Shown here piece by piece: positions 10,259-19,404 of a stretch of DNA of 64,000 nt (positions within the stretch are counted from its first letter, which is position 1; every line of letters starts with the position of its first letter). The translations under genes and the position numbers were made by a program. Where the stretch lies: the NCBI RefSeq assembly GCF_001304615.2, contig NZ_CP032683.1:868001-932000 (forward strand). The letters run 5' to 3'. This DNA is from Methanosarcina flavescens (GTDB lineage Archaea > Halobacteriota > Methanosarcinia > Methanosarcinales > Methanosarcinaceae). The notes below the pieces were generated by a model, which ran no database searches, was not told the origin of the DNA, and saw only the letters and a list, made by a program, of their open reading frames with translations.

Positions 10259-11419
10259 ATGTCTATGAACCTTAAAAAGCCAGCACTCTATTCTTCAGTT
10301 TTTGCACTTCAGGGTCTTTCAAATGCAGTAATCCCTGTTCTACCGGAGCTTGCCGGAGGAAATAGTGGAAGTTCTGCTATTTCAACCTTTATATTTTCAG
10401 GATATTTTATGGGAGCTCTGCTTGCCCTTGTACCCCTTGGAATCCTGGCAGACCGTGTAGGAAACCTAAAGGTGTTAAGATTTGGAATGCTGCTGACTGT
10501 TTTTACAGGATCCTTTATCGCATTCTCAGACAACCAGTGGATTCTTGGGATCTCAAGATTCTTGGAGGGAGTAGGATGTGGGGCTTTTTTCCCTGCAGCT
10601 TTCTCTATAATTGCAGAATGGGAAGACAGCCAGCAAAGCCTTGGAGAATTTAATTTCTTACTAAACGCCGGGCTGGCTGCAGGCGTTTTATTCTCAGGAT
10701 TACTTGCCGGTTTTGGAATTAAAACTGCAATAATTAGCTTCACTTTCCTGGCAGTCCTTTCCTGTATTCTCCTCATATCAGAAGCTGGAGAACTGCTTGT
10801 TCCGAATAGAATAGGGAAGAAATTTACGCTGCCTGAAAATAGAAATCCTGCAAGAAATCAGCAGGATCTCTCATTACTCCACGAGATAAGAAGCTACCTG
10901 GAAAAAACTAGAGAAAGCCTGCTTAAAACCGATTTCGGGAGAATCTGGGGAATTACAGTGCTTCTTTATGGAGCTATGGGTCTGCTAACTGCAAACTATG
11001 CTGATTACAGTGCTGGCTTCCTGACAAAACCCGAACTTGGGCTGGCAATCTCAGCTTCTTATCTGGCTGCAATGTTGAGTTCCCTGATTGCAGGCAGGAT
11101 AGCTGTTAATTCAAAAAACATAGTAAAGGCAGGAATAGTCCTTGCATCAGCAGGTATCTTCCTGTCAGTAAAGCTGCCCTTACTTGCTTTCTTCCTGATG
11201 GGTGCAGGAGGAGGGACTGCAGTCGTAGGGTTGATTATGGCAGTTTCCAGAATCAGTCCAAGCGGCTTTGCAATGGGTCTTTTCAATACCGGAATTTATG
11301 CCGGGCTCGGGCTGGGCCCTATTTTCGGAAGCTTTTTCCTGGAGCCTTTTGGTTATGAGGCTGTGTTTCTCGGAAGTGCCTTTGTATTGCTTGCAATGCT
11401 CTTTGTAGAACTTGAGTAA
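10259..11419 (+). CDS. MFS transporter, second of a tandem pair
   Basis: Paralogue of the preceding gene (386 aa). It shares QGLSNAVIPVLPELA at the N-terminus, PLGILADRVGNLK at loop 2-3, FLEGVGCGAFFPAAFS, and GLFNTGIYAGLGLGP in the last third. The central loop is longer and more charged (about residues 183-225). The gap to the first gene is about 140 bp, so cotranscription is possible. Divergence in the loop suggests different substrates or a hetero-pair, but nothing in the context names a substrate. Confidence 0.88.
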   Translation: MSMNLKKPALYSSVFALQGLSNAVIPVLPELAGGNSGSSAISTFIFSGYFMGALLALVPLGILADRVGNLKVLRFGMLLTVFTGSFIAFSDNQWILGISRFLEGVGCGAFFPAAFSIIAEWEDSQQSLGEFNFLLNAGLAAGVLFSGLLAGFGIKTAIISFTFLAVLSCILLISEAGELLVPNRIGKKFTLPENRNPARNQQDLSLLHEIRSYLEKTRESLLKTDFGRIWGITVLLYGAMGLLTANYADYSAGFLTKPELGLAISASYLAAMLSSLIAGRIAVNSKNIVKAGIVLASAGIFLSVKLPLLAFFLMGAGGGTAVVGLIMAVSRISPSGFAMGLFNTGIYAGLGLGPIFGSFFLEPFGYEAVFLGSAFVLLAMLFVELE

Positions 11420-11567
11420 AATACCCTGAAAATGTCTGATTAAAAATGCGAAAAATACAGAGGAAAGAGGAATTATCTAAGAAATCCATAACGTTCCACA
11501 CAAGCTTTAAAAAGCACAAAAACCCTATGCTATAAACAACACATAACATTTGAAATCCGGTGATTAA

Positions 11568-12053
11568 TTGAAAGTAAAGTCAAGAGTTCAGCTGAGGAAG
11601 AGTGTCAAAAACAAAATGTTGAAAGACCTTGTATCCACTTTCGGCGAGGAAATATCAGGAATGGAAAACAAAATCCTGGAGAGAATTACACTTGAAGAAC
11701 ACTCTATTATCCTTGTGGATGGCAAGCCTTTGCTTTTCGAAATTGAAGGACATCTTTTCCCTACCGTTCGCGGAGCTCTTGAAATGGGACTTCAAAAACG
11801 TGTTGTAACCGTGGATAAAGGAGCTGTCCGTTTCGTTTCAAACGGTGCGGATATAATGGCTCCGGGAATCGTAGCTGCCGACCCCGAGATAAAAGAAGGA
11901 GACCTGGTAATTATAGTGGAAGAGACTCACAAAAAAGCTCTTGCAATCGGAAAAGCCCTTATGGGAGGGCAGGAAATGGCCGAAGCCACTTCAGGTAAAG
12001 CTATAAAATCAATAACCCATGTAGGAGATAAACTCTGGAACATGGAATTCTAA
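11568..12053 (+). CDS. PUA-domain RNA-binding protein (MCTS1-like)
   Basis: Protein of 161 aa with a TTG start at 11568 preceded by GGTGAT. An N-terminal alpha/beta domain (residues about 1-75: KVKSRVQLRKSVKNKMLKDL, then ILVDGKPLLFEIEGHLFPTV) is followed by a C-terminal PUA domain (residues about 78-155: KRVVTVDKGAVRFVSNGADIMAPGI through VVAADPEIKEGDLVIIV). This is the arrangement of archaeal homologues of eukaryotic MCT-1/Tma20, implicated in ribosome recycling and tRNA/rRNA binding. It is probably cytoplasmic and ribosome-associated. The next gene, sepF, follows about 175 bp later with its own promoter region. Confidence 0.85.
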   Translation: MKVKSRVQLRKSVKNKMLKDLVSTFGEEISGMENKILERITLEEHSIILVDGKPLLFEIEGHLFPTVRGALEMGLQKRVVTVDKGAVRFVSNGADIMAPGIVAADPEIKEGDLVIIVEETHKKALAIGKALMGGQEMAEATSGKAIKSITHVGDKLWNMEF

Positions 12054-12229
12054 TAGCCTCATAAAACAAAACATATTTTTATTAAACGAAACCCGTGGGC
12101 AGGGAGCGAAAACTTTCTGAGACAAAAAGAAAATCAGGACCAGCTTTATAATAGCAAAATTAATTAATATAGATCTCAATATAGGACAGTGCTATTCGAA
12201 TTTTAAAAAATACGAAAGGTGTGCACAAA

Positions 12230-12613
12230 ATGGCAAAACTCATAGACAAGCTCCTTGGCAGCAATGTTAATAAAGGTCCAACAAACCCTGAGGATTATAC
12301 TGAAATTGATCTCAGCAAGTATGAAGAAGTTCTCGAGGATGAGCCTGCAGAAACCTATGTAAAGATCGCAGAAGTCTCAAATCTCAACCAGGTGTCCCAG
12401 CTAAAGCAGGAAATTTATAACGGAAATATCCTGATGGTAGACATTTCGAATATCAGGGGCGATGACCTGTTAAGAGACAGAGTATTAAAAGAATTGAAAG
12501 ATGTTGTTGTCGATGTTCACGGGGATATCGCCGGTGTCAAAGGAAATACCGTGATAGTGACCCCAACAGGCATTAAAATCGACAGATCCAAAATAACTGG
12601 TGGAAAATATTGA
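12230..12613 (+). CDS. sepF: Archaeal SepF, FtsZ membrane anchor
   Basis: Protein of 127 aa. The first dozen residues (MAKLIDKLLGSN) form a likely amphipathic membrane-targeting helix. An acidic linker follows, then the compact SepF/DUF552 fold from about residue 50 (YVKIAEVSNLNQVSQLKQEI, then GNILMVDISNI, then DVHGDIAGVKGNTVIVTPTG). In archaea SepF recruits FtsZ to the membrane. I choose ATG 12230 because GAAAGGT ends nine bases upstream; a GTG at 12221 is in frame but inside that motif. Its last codon overlaps the start of the zpr1 gene, so the two are translationally coupled. Confidence 0.93.
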   Translation: MAKLIDKLLGSNVNKGPTNPEDYTEIDLSKYEEVLEDEPAETYVKIAEVSNLNQVSQLKQEIYNGNILMVDISNIRGDDLLRDRVLKELKDVVVDVHGDIAGVKGNTVIVTPTGIKIDRSKITGGKY

Positions 12614-13254
12614 ATCCGGATTTTTTAAAACAGGAAGAGTTTAAAACAAGTATCTGCTGTCCTCTGTGCCAGAGAGATCTTGTGATGAACTGGCAGAGAG
12701 ATAATATTCCCTATTTCGGAGAGATCATGCATGTCAGTGCAAGGTGCCAATGCAGTTTCCGTTTTGCAGATACCATGATACTCTCGAGTAAGGAACCCAT
12801 GCGCTATGAGATGCCAGTCGAAAACTGGGAAGACCTAGATGCAAGGGTCATCCGTTCAACCTCAGGAACAATCCGCATCCCGGAAATGGGGGTTACTATC
12901 GAACCCGGATCGGTTTCAGAGTCTTACGTAACGAACATAGAAGGTGTACTGCACCGGGTCAGGGATGTCCTTATGACCGCTAGCAGGTGGGTACAGGGAG
13001 ACGAAGAGAAAACCTCGCGCAGCAAGGAACTCCTGTGTATGCTCGAAGAAGTGATCCAGGGCAAAAGAAAAATCACAGTCATAATCGAAGATCCCCTTGG
13101 AAACAGCGCAATTATCTCAAAGAAAGTTAAAGCTGTCAAGCTCTCCAAAGAAGAAGCCGAGAAGCTAAACACCGGCATGATCGTTTTCGATGTTGATAAA
13201 TCCGAACTCGCACATGATGTTTCAGATAATGTTCAGCCCCTCGGAGGAGACTAA
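12610..13254 (+). CDS. ZPR1-family zinc-finger protein
   Basis: Protein of 214 aa with a single ZPR1 module. The zinc ribbon is CPLC (near residue 17) plus CQC (near residue 48) in the context HVSARCQCSFRFADT. It is followed by the double-psi barrel-like region (RVIRSTSGTIRIPEMGVTIEPG) and a helical hairpin. Archaeal ZPR1 proteins resemble half of eukaryotic ZPR1, an elongation-factor eEF1A chaperone; the archaeal role is unproven. The TTG start at 12610 overlaps the sepF stop (TTGA), which argues for coupled translation and stoichiometric synthesis with SepF. Confidence 0.87.
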   Translation: MNPDFLKQEEFKTSICCPLCQRDLVMNWQRDNIPYFGEIMHVSARCQCSFRFADTMILSSKEPMRYEMPVENWEDLDARVIRSTSGTIRIPEMGVTIEPGSVSESYVTNIEGVLHRVRDVLMTASRWVQGDEEKTSRSKELLCMLEEVIQGKRKITVIIEDPLGNSAIISKKVKAVKLSKEEAEKLNTGMIVFDVDKSELAHDVSDNVQPLGGD

Positions 13255-13635
13255 TTCCTTTTTTCTGATTTTTCACAGCCTGACAAATTCCGGGGATTTC
13301 CAATATAGTTATTAACTTTTATTCCAATAAAGGCAGGCATACCAGGGCTATGCAGGCAATTTCAATGAGGATGCCGCATAATTAAAATCCGCATATCTCA
13401 AGTATGTGCCGGTCTGGAAAAGTCTTTATACAGAATTTCCGAAGAGAAAGCACGGCTGCAGAAATCGTACCTATCTGAAGGCAAACCTTTAAATTAGCCC
13501 GATGAACTGTGTGTTTAATCAAAAAGATTACAATTGGCATTTAGAACGTAAAGCAGGAACTCGCATATCTTAAAGTTTGAAAGTTTAGAAGTAATTTAGT
13601 TGGCTTAAGAAATTATTTAACCATTCAAGAGTTTA
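13255..13635. other. Intergenic DNA after zpr1
   Basis: Nothing recognisable as a gene. It leads into the tandem repeat block. Confidence 0.4.
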
Positions 13636-13639
13636 TTCA

Positions 13640-13775
13640 ATCAATTTAAGGATGTATTTAACCCAATTTAAGGATGTATTTAACCCAATTTAAGGATGTA
13701 TTTAACCCAATTTAAGGATGTATTTAACCCAATTAAAGATGTATTTAGCCCAATTAAGGATATATTTAACCCATA
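13640..13775 (+). repeat. 22-bp tandem repeat upstream of proS
   Basis: About six copies of a 22-bp unit (core AATTTAAGGATG followed by TATTTAACCC) in direct orientation. The first four are nearly perfect; the last two are degenerate and shortened (AATTAAAGATG, AATTAAGGATA). There are no spacers. The block ends about 120 bp before proS. Confidence 0.9.
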
Positions 13776-13897
13776 AGGATTTATCTCACTAATTTAGAAT
13801 TTCAAATGAAGTTGACAGCTATTTGATGTACTCAAAATTTATTTTGGTAAGCCTAAGAATTTAAGGTTTATTCAAATTTCGATAACACGGTGAAGGT

Positions 13898-15340
13898 ATG
13901 GCAGAAAGCGAAAAAGAAGCAGCACTCCCTCCAAAAGAGGAATTTAGCGAATGGTATAACGAACTTCTGTGGATGGCCGAAATAATGGATGTCCGCTATC
14001 CTGTAAAAGGGCTCTATGTCTGGTATCCCTTCGGCTTTGCGATTCGCAGGAATACTTACAATATTATAAGGGAAATCCTTGACAACAGCGGGCACCAGGA
14101 AGCTCTTTTTCCACTACTTATCCCCGAAAACGAGTTCATGAAAGAAGCCGAACATATCAAAGGCTTTGAGGATGAGGTATACTGGGTAACTCACGGAGGA
14201 AGAGATCTGCTAGATATCCCTCTTGCCCTTCGCCCAACAAGTGAAACTGCCATTTACCCGATGTACAAAATGTGGGTCAGGTCTCATGCAGATTTCCCTC
14301 TCAAACTCTACCAGATAGTCAACACTTTCCGTTACGAAACAAAGCATACTCGCCCCCTTATAAGGCTCAGGGAGATTACTTCTTTTAAAGAAGCCCATAC
14401 CGTACACGCTACCTGGGAAGATGCGGAAGCTCAGGTTAAAGAAGCTATCAGGCTCTATACCGAGATATACCGCAGGCTTGGAATCCCTGTGCTCCGGTCA
14501 AGAAGACCTGATTGGGATAAATTCCCGGGTGCGGATTACACCGATGCTATTGACGCCGTAATGCCTGACGGAAAAACCCTTCAGATAGGTACGGCTCACC
14601 ACCTGGGAGACAATTTTGCAAAAACTTTCGACATTAAGTATGAAGCACCTGACGGAGAGCAGCTTTATGCCCACCAGACCTGTTACGGGATTTCAGAGAG
14701 ATCGATTGCAGCTACAATATCCATTCATGGAGACGATAAAGGGCTGGTTTTGCCCCCGGAAATCGCACCTGTGCAGGTTGTAATTATCCCGATTATCTTC
14801 AAGAAGGGAGCGGAAGAAGTGCTCGCAGCCTGCAGGGATGTGCAGGAACGCTTGAAGAAAGCTGGCATCAGAGTTGAAATCGATGCAAGTGACCTCCGCC
14901 CCGGAGCAAAGTACTATAAATGGGAAATGAAGGGAGTGCCCCTGAGGCTTGAAATCGGACCCCGAGACCTGCAAAACAATATCGCTGTGGCTGTCAGGAG
15001 AGACACCGGAGAGAAAGAGCAGATACCGCTCCATGAAATCGAGGCATCCGTATGCTCAAGATTCGAAGCCATCCACGAAAGCCTCTATCAAAAGGCAGAA
15101 ACCGAACTTGAAAACCGCATATTTGAATGTACGGAACTGGAAGAAGTAAAGGAGAAAATCCAGGAAGGTGTTGCAACAATCCCCTGGTGTGGAAATAAAG
15201 AATGCGGGCTTGTTATGGAAGACAGGATAGGTGCAGGTATCCTGGGAATTCCTCTTGAACAGAAAAACAGACGGAAAGAAAAGTGCCCTGGCTGCGGCGG
15301 AGAAACCGAAACTCGCGTGTACGTAGCAAGGACATACTAA
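13898..15340 (+). CDS. proS: Prolyl-tRNA synthetase (archaeal/eukaryotic type)
   Basis: Class II aminoacyl-tRNA synthetase of 480 aa that charges tRNA-Pro. The catalytic core carries motif 1 around residues 60-80, motif 2 as [17 protein letters not shown], and motif 3 in the [17 protein letters not shown] segment. The anticodon-binding domain spans about residues 285-385. The C-terminal domain ends in a zinc-binding layout (PWCGNKECG, later CPGCGG) and a final aromatic VARTY, both typical of the archaeal/eukaryotic form that lacks the bacterial editing insertion. The start follows GGTGAAGGT. Confidence 0.96.
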   Translation: MAESEKEAALPPKEEFSEWYNELLWMAEIMDVRYPVKGLYVWYPFGFAIRRNTYNIIREILDNSGHQEALFPLLIPENEFMKEAEHIKGFEDEVYWVTHGGRDLLDIPLALRPTSETAIYPMYKMWVRSHADFPLKLYQIVNTFRYETKHTRPLIRLREITSFKEAHTVHATWEDAEAQVKEAIRLYTEIYRRLGIPVLRSRRPDWDKFPGADYTDAIDAVMPDGKTLQIGTAHHLGDNFAKTFDIKYEAPDGEQLYAHQTCYGISERSIAATISIHGDDKGLVLPPEIAPVQVVIIPIIFKKGAEEVLAACRDVQERLKKAGIRVEIDASDLRPGAKYYKWEMKGVPLRLEIGPRDLQNNIAVAVRRDTGEKEQIPLHEIEASVCSRFEAIHESLYQKAETELENRIFECTELEEVKEKIQEGVATIPWCGNKECGLVMEDRIGAGILGIPLEQKNRRKEKCPGCGGETETRVYVARTY

Positions 15341-15650
15341 AGCTAAAAACTGTCCTGCATAACCAAGAGAGCCGACTACTAATCTGCCCCAGCTTTCATT
15401 TTTCTTTTTTACTTTACAGATCTTACAGCCTGAATTAACCCGAAAGGCTGTAAATACCGAGTTAAATTCAGGAGTTTACTCAACCGATCTTTAATTCAAA
15501 ATTTTCCTTGGCTAAGTGCTTGAGTTCGAAAAGAAAGAGAGATAAAGTAAATTTAACTTGAGTAATATTAAATTATATTTGTTGGTGGATAAATATTAAA
15601 TAGTAGGTTGAAGAATTCTCATTAGAATTCAGGAAGAATTGCTTTATTTA
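15341..15650. other. Intergenic DNA between proS and the hairpin array
   Basis: AT-rich. It includes a partial GTAAATACCGAG repeat-like stretch and no ORF of interest. Confidence 0.4.
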
Positions 15651-16100
15651 TCTCACAAACTTTTTCAAAAAAGAGCTTGACTGCAAGCTTTTTCAAAAAA
15701 GGTTTTACCGCAAACTTTTTCAAAAAAGTTTGAACACACGCCTTTTGAAAAAAGGCTTGAGCGAAAACAGCAAACTTTTAAATCTGAGAACCTTATCCCG
15801 AAAACTTACCCGGCGTGATAAACATAAACTTTTTACGAGAAGTTTGACCAAAAACCTTTTGAGAAAAGGTTTTATCGCAAACTTTTTCAGAAAAAGTTTG
15901 ATCAAAAACCATACTTTAACTAAAACAACGTGGTCGACGTGGTCAAGCGGCGCAACGCTTGGTGATAAACACAAACTTTTTAAGAAAAAGTTTGATCAAA
16001 AACAGCATTTTCGGTCAAGCCTTTTTTGAAAAGGGTTGTAGCGCAACGGTTTCGGTCAAGCCTTTTCGTAAAAGGGTTGCCGCTCAACGGTTTCGGGACT
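15651..16100. repeat. Array of imperfect hairpins upstream of cobT
   Basis: At least eight short palindromes of two related types are packed into 450 bp. One type is CAAACTTTTTC..AAAAAGTTTG (15711, 15879 and 15972). The other is CCTTTTGA.AAAAGG (15743 and 15860). Between them a GGTTTCGGTCAAGCCTTTT block with a complementary AAAAGGGTTG occurs twice (near 16009 and 16049). Weak ORFs through it on both strands are by-products of the repeats. Single hairpins of the same kind occur at 23814 and 61422, so this is a dispersed family. Confidence 0.8.
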
Positions 16101-16132
16101 AATTTGCACTTTATTCATTAAGGAGATACTAT

Positions 16133-17182
16133 ATGGCCTGGATCGAACCGGAAGTAACCAAAAAACCAAGAAGACCGATGTTCTTATGCGTGCTTTCCAA
16201 TACCAAAACCGCACATATCCCGAAGCTCTCAGCTGCAGGAAAAACGGCTGAACTTACGGACTATACACCTGCAGGAGATGCGGAACTTATGGAGACAGGA
16301 AATATTATCAGTGTGCCCGTTCTCCCCATGACTCCCCCTTACGATACACCTACTCCTGCGATTATGACTCGCTCAGCGCTGAAGCTCACGGATGTTCCCT
16401 ATCATTTCATTAACTCCGGCCTTATTGTAACTCCGGAAGTACCGTGTATTGACCTGAAGGCCAAACCTGGGGAAGACATAAGGGAACCAATTGCGGTCAG
16501 GGATGTACAGGGAATCTACGAGCGGGCAAAGTTCCTCGCCAAAAGGCTCAGAAACCAGGTAGACCACGTGGTTATCGGGGAAAGTATTCCTGGCGGTACA
16601 ACAACGGCTATGGGAGTTTTAACGGCCCTTGGATATAACGGAAGTGTCAGCAGCAGTGCCGATGAGAATCCTCTCGAACTGAAAAAACGGGTTGTTGAAG
16701 AAGGCATGAAAGCCTCAGGCCTGACCTTTGGCTGCCTGAAGGATGATCCCATGAAAGCTATTGCCTGCATGGGAGATCCGATGATGCCTGCTGTTGTAGG
16801 TCTTGTTGCAGGCTTCCAGGGCACTGATGTCAGTGTAGTGCTTGCAGGAGGAACCCAGATGGCAGCAGTGTACGCCCTGATCAAGCACCTTGGTTTAAAT
16901 ACGGAAAAGCTGGCAATTGCCACTACCCGCTATGTTGTGGAAGATAAATCCGCGAGCTTTACCGAACTTACTAGAGCGCTTGGCGTACCCGTGGTATATG
17001 TTGCGGATCCCGGGTTTGGAAAATCTGAGCTCAAAGGGCTACACAAGTATGAGACAGGTACAATCAAGGAGGGTGCAGGTGCTGGTGGCGCCATGTACCT
17101 TGCAGGTCTTTACGGAATCACCCAGGAAGATTTTAGGGCAGAAGTAGAAAGCGTATGCAAACTGCTCAAAGCAGGGCACTGA
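16133..17182 (+). CDS. cobT: Nicotinate-nucleotide:dimethylbenzimidazole phosphoribosyltransferase-like CobT (archaeal)
   Basis: Protein of 349 aa in the archaeal CobT/UPF0284 family, which acts in assembling the lower-ligand nucleotide of cobamides from nicotinate mononucleotide and a base. Methanogens need large amounts of corrinoid for methyltransferases. Visible features are a glycine-rich phosphate-binding segment [19 protein letters not shown] (residues about 140-160), a conserved [16 protein letters not shown], and a C-terminal GxGKSELKG followed by [14 protein letters not shown]. The start is ATG 16133 with AAGGAGATACT just upstream. A hairpin array precedes it. Confidence 0.87.
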   Translation: MAWIEPEVTKKPRRPMFLCVLSNTKTAHIPKLSAAGKTAELTDYTPAGDAELMETGNIISVPVLPMTPPYDTPTPAIMTRSALKLTDVPYHFINSGLIVTPEVPCIDLKAKPGEDIREPIAVRDVQGIYERAKFLAKRLRNQVDHVVIGESIPGGTTTAMGVLTALGYNGSVSSSADENPLELKKRVVEEGMKASGLTFGCLKDDPMKAIACMGDPMMPAVVGLVAGFQGTDVSVVLAGGTQMAAVYALIKHLGLNTEKLAIATTRYVVEDKSASFTELTRALGVPVVYVADPGFGKSELKGLHKYETGTIKEGAGAGGAMYLAGLYGITQEDFRAEVESVCKLLKAGH

Positions 17183-17531
17183 GAAACAGCTTCCTTATAC
17201 GTTCTCTGACTGGTTTTAAAAGATTATACAAAAGAATATGCTTGTTTAACAAAACCAATTTATTTTTACTTTTTATTCAAATAAGCAATTTTAAGGAATA
17301 CTTTTATCTCTTTTTCAGCTTGAAAGCGTCATATCGGCTATAAAGTTTAAAACAACGAAAATAAGCGGTTGCTCTCACATAACAAATAGAGAAAGAATAA
17401 TAAGCAAAAATAGAATAAGAAGTAAAATTATTAGAGATTAAAAACTGATTATGAGCCATTAGCACTCTTTAAAAGCTAATTTTCCTCAACTTCTCTAACA
17501 TTAAACTCCTTTCTCCCAGGTCAGACCTTAA
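17183..17531. other. AT-rich intergenic region
   Basis: No gene seen between the convergent cobT and the small zinc-ribbon genes. T-rich tracts near 17250-17285 may terminate cobT. Confidence 0.4.
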
Positions 17532-17753
17532 TTACATTGATTTGGGCGTCTTCATAAAGCTTAAAGACGAAGCTGCCCTGTTTACAGATGTTGAATTCTG
17601 ATGTTGGAAGACTTCTACCCCCCCTGTCAAATATGCTTCCGAACTCACACACCCGCAGTTCCGGCAGTAATAAAATATGTTAGAACCAAGGACCTGGCGT
17701 TTCAACTTTGTCTGGCATACACTACAAAACATAGAAATACTTGTATTCCCCAT
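17532..17753 (-). CDS. Small zinc-ribbon protein, 73 aa
   Basis: Protein of 73 aa with CSVC (residue 9) and CRNCGC (residue 30) forming a treble-clef or ribbon type Zn site. A Ser/Thr-rich tail follows (HQNSTSVNRAASSLSF). GAGG upstream of the ATG at 17753 overlaps the end of the preceding small gene, so the two are one transcript. I recognise no family. Two paired CxxC ribbons in a row suggest a small DNA- or RNA-binding accessory or part of a larger complex. Confidence 0.6.
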   Translation of the reverse strand: MGNTSISMFCSVCQTKLKRQVLGSNIFYYCRNCGCVSSEAYLTGGVEVFQHQNSTSVNRAASSLSFMKTPKSM

Positions 17754-17763
17754 TGCAAAGTCC

Positions 17764-17925
17764 TCATCCGTAAATCATAATAGAGTCCAGTCTTGCAGTA
17801 CCCACTCTTGTCCAGTACTTACAAATACTACAGTACTGGGTCTCTCCATCTGAGCTCACTTTTAGTTTAGCATGGCATTTTGGACATATTTTTAGTTGTT
17901 TCGTAAATAAACCCCCTTGGATTTC
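17764..17925 (-). CDS. Small zinc-ribbon protein, first of the pair
   Basis: A frame of up to 82 aa is open to 18012. I prefer ATG 17925 (MEIQGGLFTKQLKICPKCHA), giving about 54 aa with CPKC and CSIC spaced like a zinc ribbon. The upstream extension looks like non-coding DNA read as hydrophobic residues, though it could be a membrane helix. It ends 11 bp before the next zinc-ribbon start. The product is unknown. Confidence 0.5.
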   Translation of the reverse strand, partial: EIQGGLFTKQLKICPKCHAKLKVSSDGETQYCSICKYWTRVGTARLDSIMIYG

Positions 17926-18012
17926 CATTTTTAAACTACAAGATTTAATGGTCAAAGCCAATAAGCCGAAAAGATACCCTGACAGTACATGAAAGATCTG
18001 AAAGGATATCAT

Positions 18013-18205
18013 CAGTTTGGGAAAGCAACTGACCCTAAATTTTGAGTTAAATTAAAAAGTCGTTTTTAACCTTTAACTGACAACACATTGATTCCCTCGG
18101 ACAGGACCTCAGATAAAGGCATTTTAAGCTAATGAGCGTCTTGCTTAAAAATCAGACCTGCCCGTTCTCGCTGCATACTATTACAACAAGCTAATCAGAT
18201 ATATT
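18013..18205. other. Intergenic DNA upstream of the small zinc-ribbon genes
   Basis: No gene seen. Confidence 0.3.
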
Positions 18206-18400
18206 ATTCCTGAAAGGATATAAGTTTTGGGTCGAAAAGAAGTGATTTTTATATGATTAATAGGCATAAGGTTGCCTGTTGGAAGGATAGGACGCCTCTA
18301 AGCGAAGGATTTTAAAAGAAGAGGTCGAAGTAGACATCAGTCGAAATCGAGTCAAGGTGATCAATGTCGATAATCAATTTAATTAATATCGATTAAATAA
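18206..18400 (+). other. Possible degenerate 23S rRNA 3'-end-like fragment
   Basis: Two stretches recall the archaeal 23S 3' region: CTGAAAGGATATAAG near 18210 (compare CTGAAAGCATCTAAG), and GCCTCTAAGCGAAG followed by AGAGGTCGAAGTAGACATC and GAGTCAAGGTGATCAATGTC at 18292-18368. The match is from memory, partial and degenerate. No intact rRNA is present. Confidence 0.3.
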
Positions 18401-18631
18401 TATTAACTTAACTTTATTAGTTCAATAAGGGTTAAAGAATATTAGTAGTAAAACAAGTTGAATGGCAATTAAATAAGGTATGTATTTAACGAACGGCAGA
18501 CGATTGAAGAGTAAAAATAAGCAAACTGGAAGAAACAGATGCTTACAGGGTTCATACTCCAGATTAACAAACCCTCAAGCTATCTGATCCTTCAGCCTGG
18601 ATGCTGTTTTGAAAACTGTTTCAAGCGAAAT

Positions 18632-18645
18632 ATATAAATAATATT
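18632..18645 (+). promoter_or_regulatory. Box A promoter of the first tRNA-Asn
   Basis: AAATATATAAATAA about 65-75 bp upstream of the mature tRNA would give a short, GC-rich 5' leader (18660-18705). Confidence 0.5.
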
Positions 18646-18705
18646 ATCGCTTTAGGAATGTTCGCGATAGGGTGGGCAAGACGGGCACATCCGCCGACAA
18701 CGTAA

Positions 18706-18778
18706 GCCGCTTTAACTCAGTTGGTAGAGTGTCTGGCTGTTAACCAGAATGTCGTAGGTTCGAGTCCTACAAGCGGCG
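18706..18778 (+). tRNA. tRNA-Asn (anticodon GTT), copy 1
   Basis: Acceptor stem GCCGCTT/AAGCGGC with discriminator G. The anticodon loop is CTGTTAA, giving GTT. The T arm is GTAGG-TTCGAGT-CCTAC. There is no encoded CCA. Confidence 0.97.
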
Positions 18779-18882
18779 TAAAATTTTTGCATTTTTTACT
18801 GTTCATCCCAGAATAGAAAGTACATATGCAAAAAATTTATTATTAAAGCCGTGCTAGATATTGCTAATAGTATAACCAGTAG

Positions 18883-18957
18883 GGGCCTGTAGCTCAGTCA
18901 GGTTAGAGCGCTCGGCTCATAACCGAGCGGTCACCGGTTCAAATCCGGTTAGGCCCA
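18883..18957 (+). tRNA. tRNA with anticodon CAT (elongator Met, or Ile2)
   Basis: Acceptor GGGCCTG/TAGGCCC with one G-T pair and discriminator A. The anticodon loop is CTCATAA and the T arm ACCGG-TTCAAAT-CCGGT. It is not the archaeal initiator, whose acceptor starts AGC. A CAT anticodon could also be the agmatidine-modified tRNA-Ile2; elongator Met is more likely. Confidence 0.93.
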
Positions 18958-19031
18958 TAAACTTTATATCAAATGAATCTTTTGTATAGAGAGATTCAAG
19001 GGTTAAAACATAATAAATCTCCTATCAGAGA

Positions 19032-19104
19032 GCCGCTTTAACTCAGCTGGTAGAGTGTCTGGCTGTTAACCAGAATGTCGTAGGTTCGAGCCCTGCAAGC
19101 GGCG
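19032..19104 (+). tRNA. tRNA-Asn (anticodon GTT), copy 2
   Basis: Differs from copy 1 at only a few positions (CTCAGCTGG in the D arm, and a T-arm CCTGC that leaves one G-T wobble). All other arms are identical. Confidence 0.97.
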
Positions 19105-19261
19105 TAAATTCCTTACTTTTTTAAGATATACAAGATTATATCATTTTCTTGCTATTTTTGCTTTCTGTTTATTGAAAAAAAGGTTTAGCATTTGTTTTTC
19201 CTAAACCGCATTAGTGCTTGTCCAATTGCCCGATCCTTGTCAAGGCTTGTTCTAACTGTTA

Positions 19262-19402
19262 AATTACTTTAGATTCTATTTTACCTCAATCTACTTTAGA
19301 TTCTATTTTACCTCAATCTACTTTAGATTCTATTTTACCTCAATCTACTTTAGATTCTATTTTACCTCAATCTACTTTAGATTCTATTTTACCTGAATCT
19401 GC
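19262..19402 (+). repeat. 27-bp tandem repeat
   Basis: Five direct copies of a 27-bp unit (TACTTTAGATTC followed by TATTTTACCTCAATC). The first four are identical; the last ends CCTGAATC. It lies between the tRNA cluster and the aldolase gene, with no spacers. Confidence 0.9.
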
Positions 19403-19404
19403 TT

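Noticed and set aside
15720-16029. ORFs through the hairpin array
   Set aside because: They arise from Lys/Leu/Phe-rich reading of the repeats on both strands and have no family features.
13640-19402. CRISPR arrays at 13.6 and 19.3 kb (and 40.2 kb)
   Set aside because: Repeats are directly adjacent without unique spacers, and no cas gene is present.
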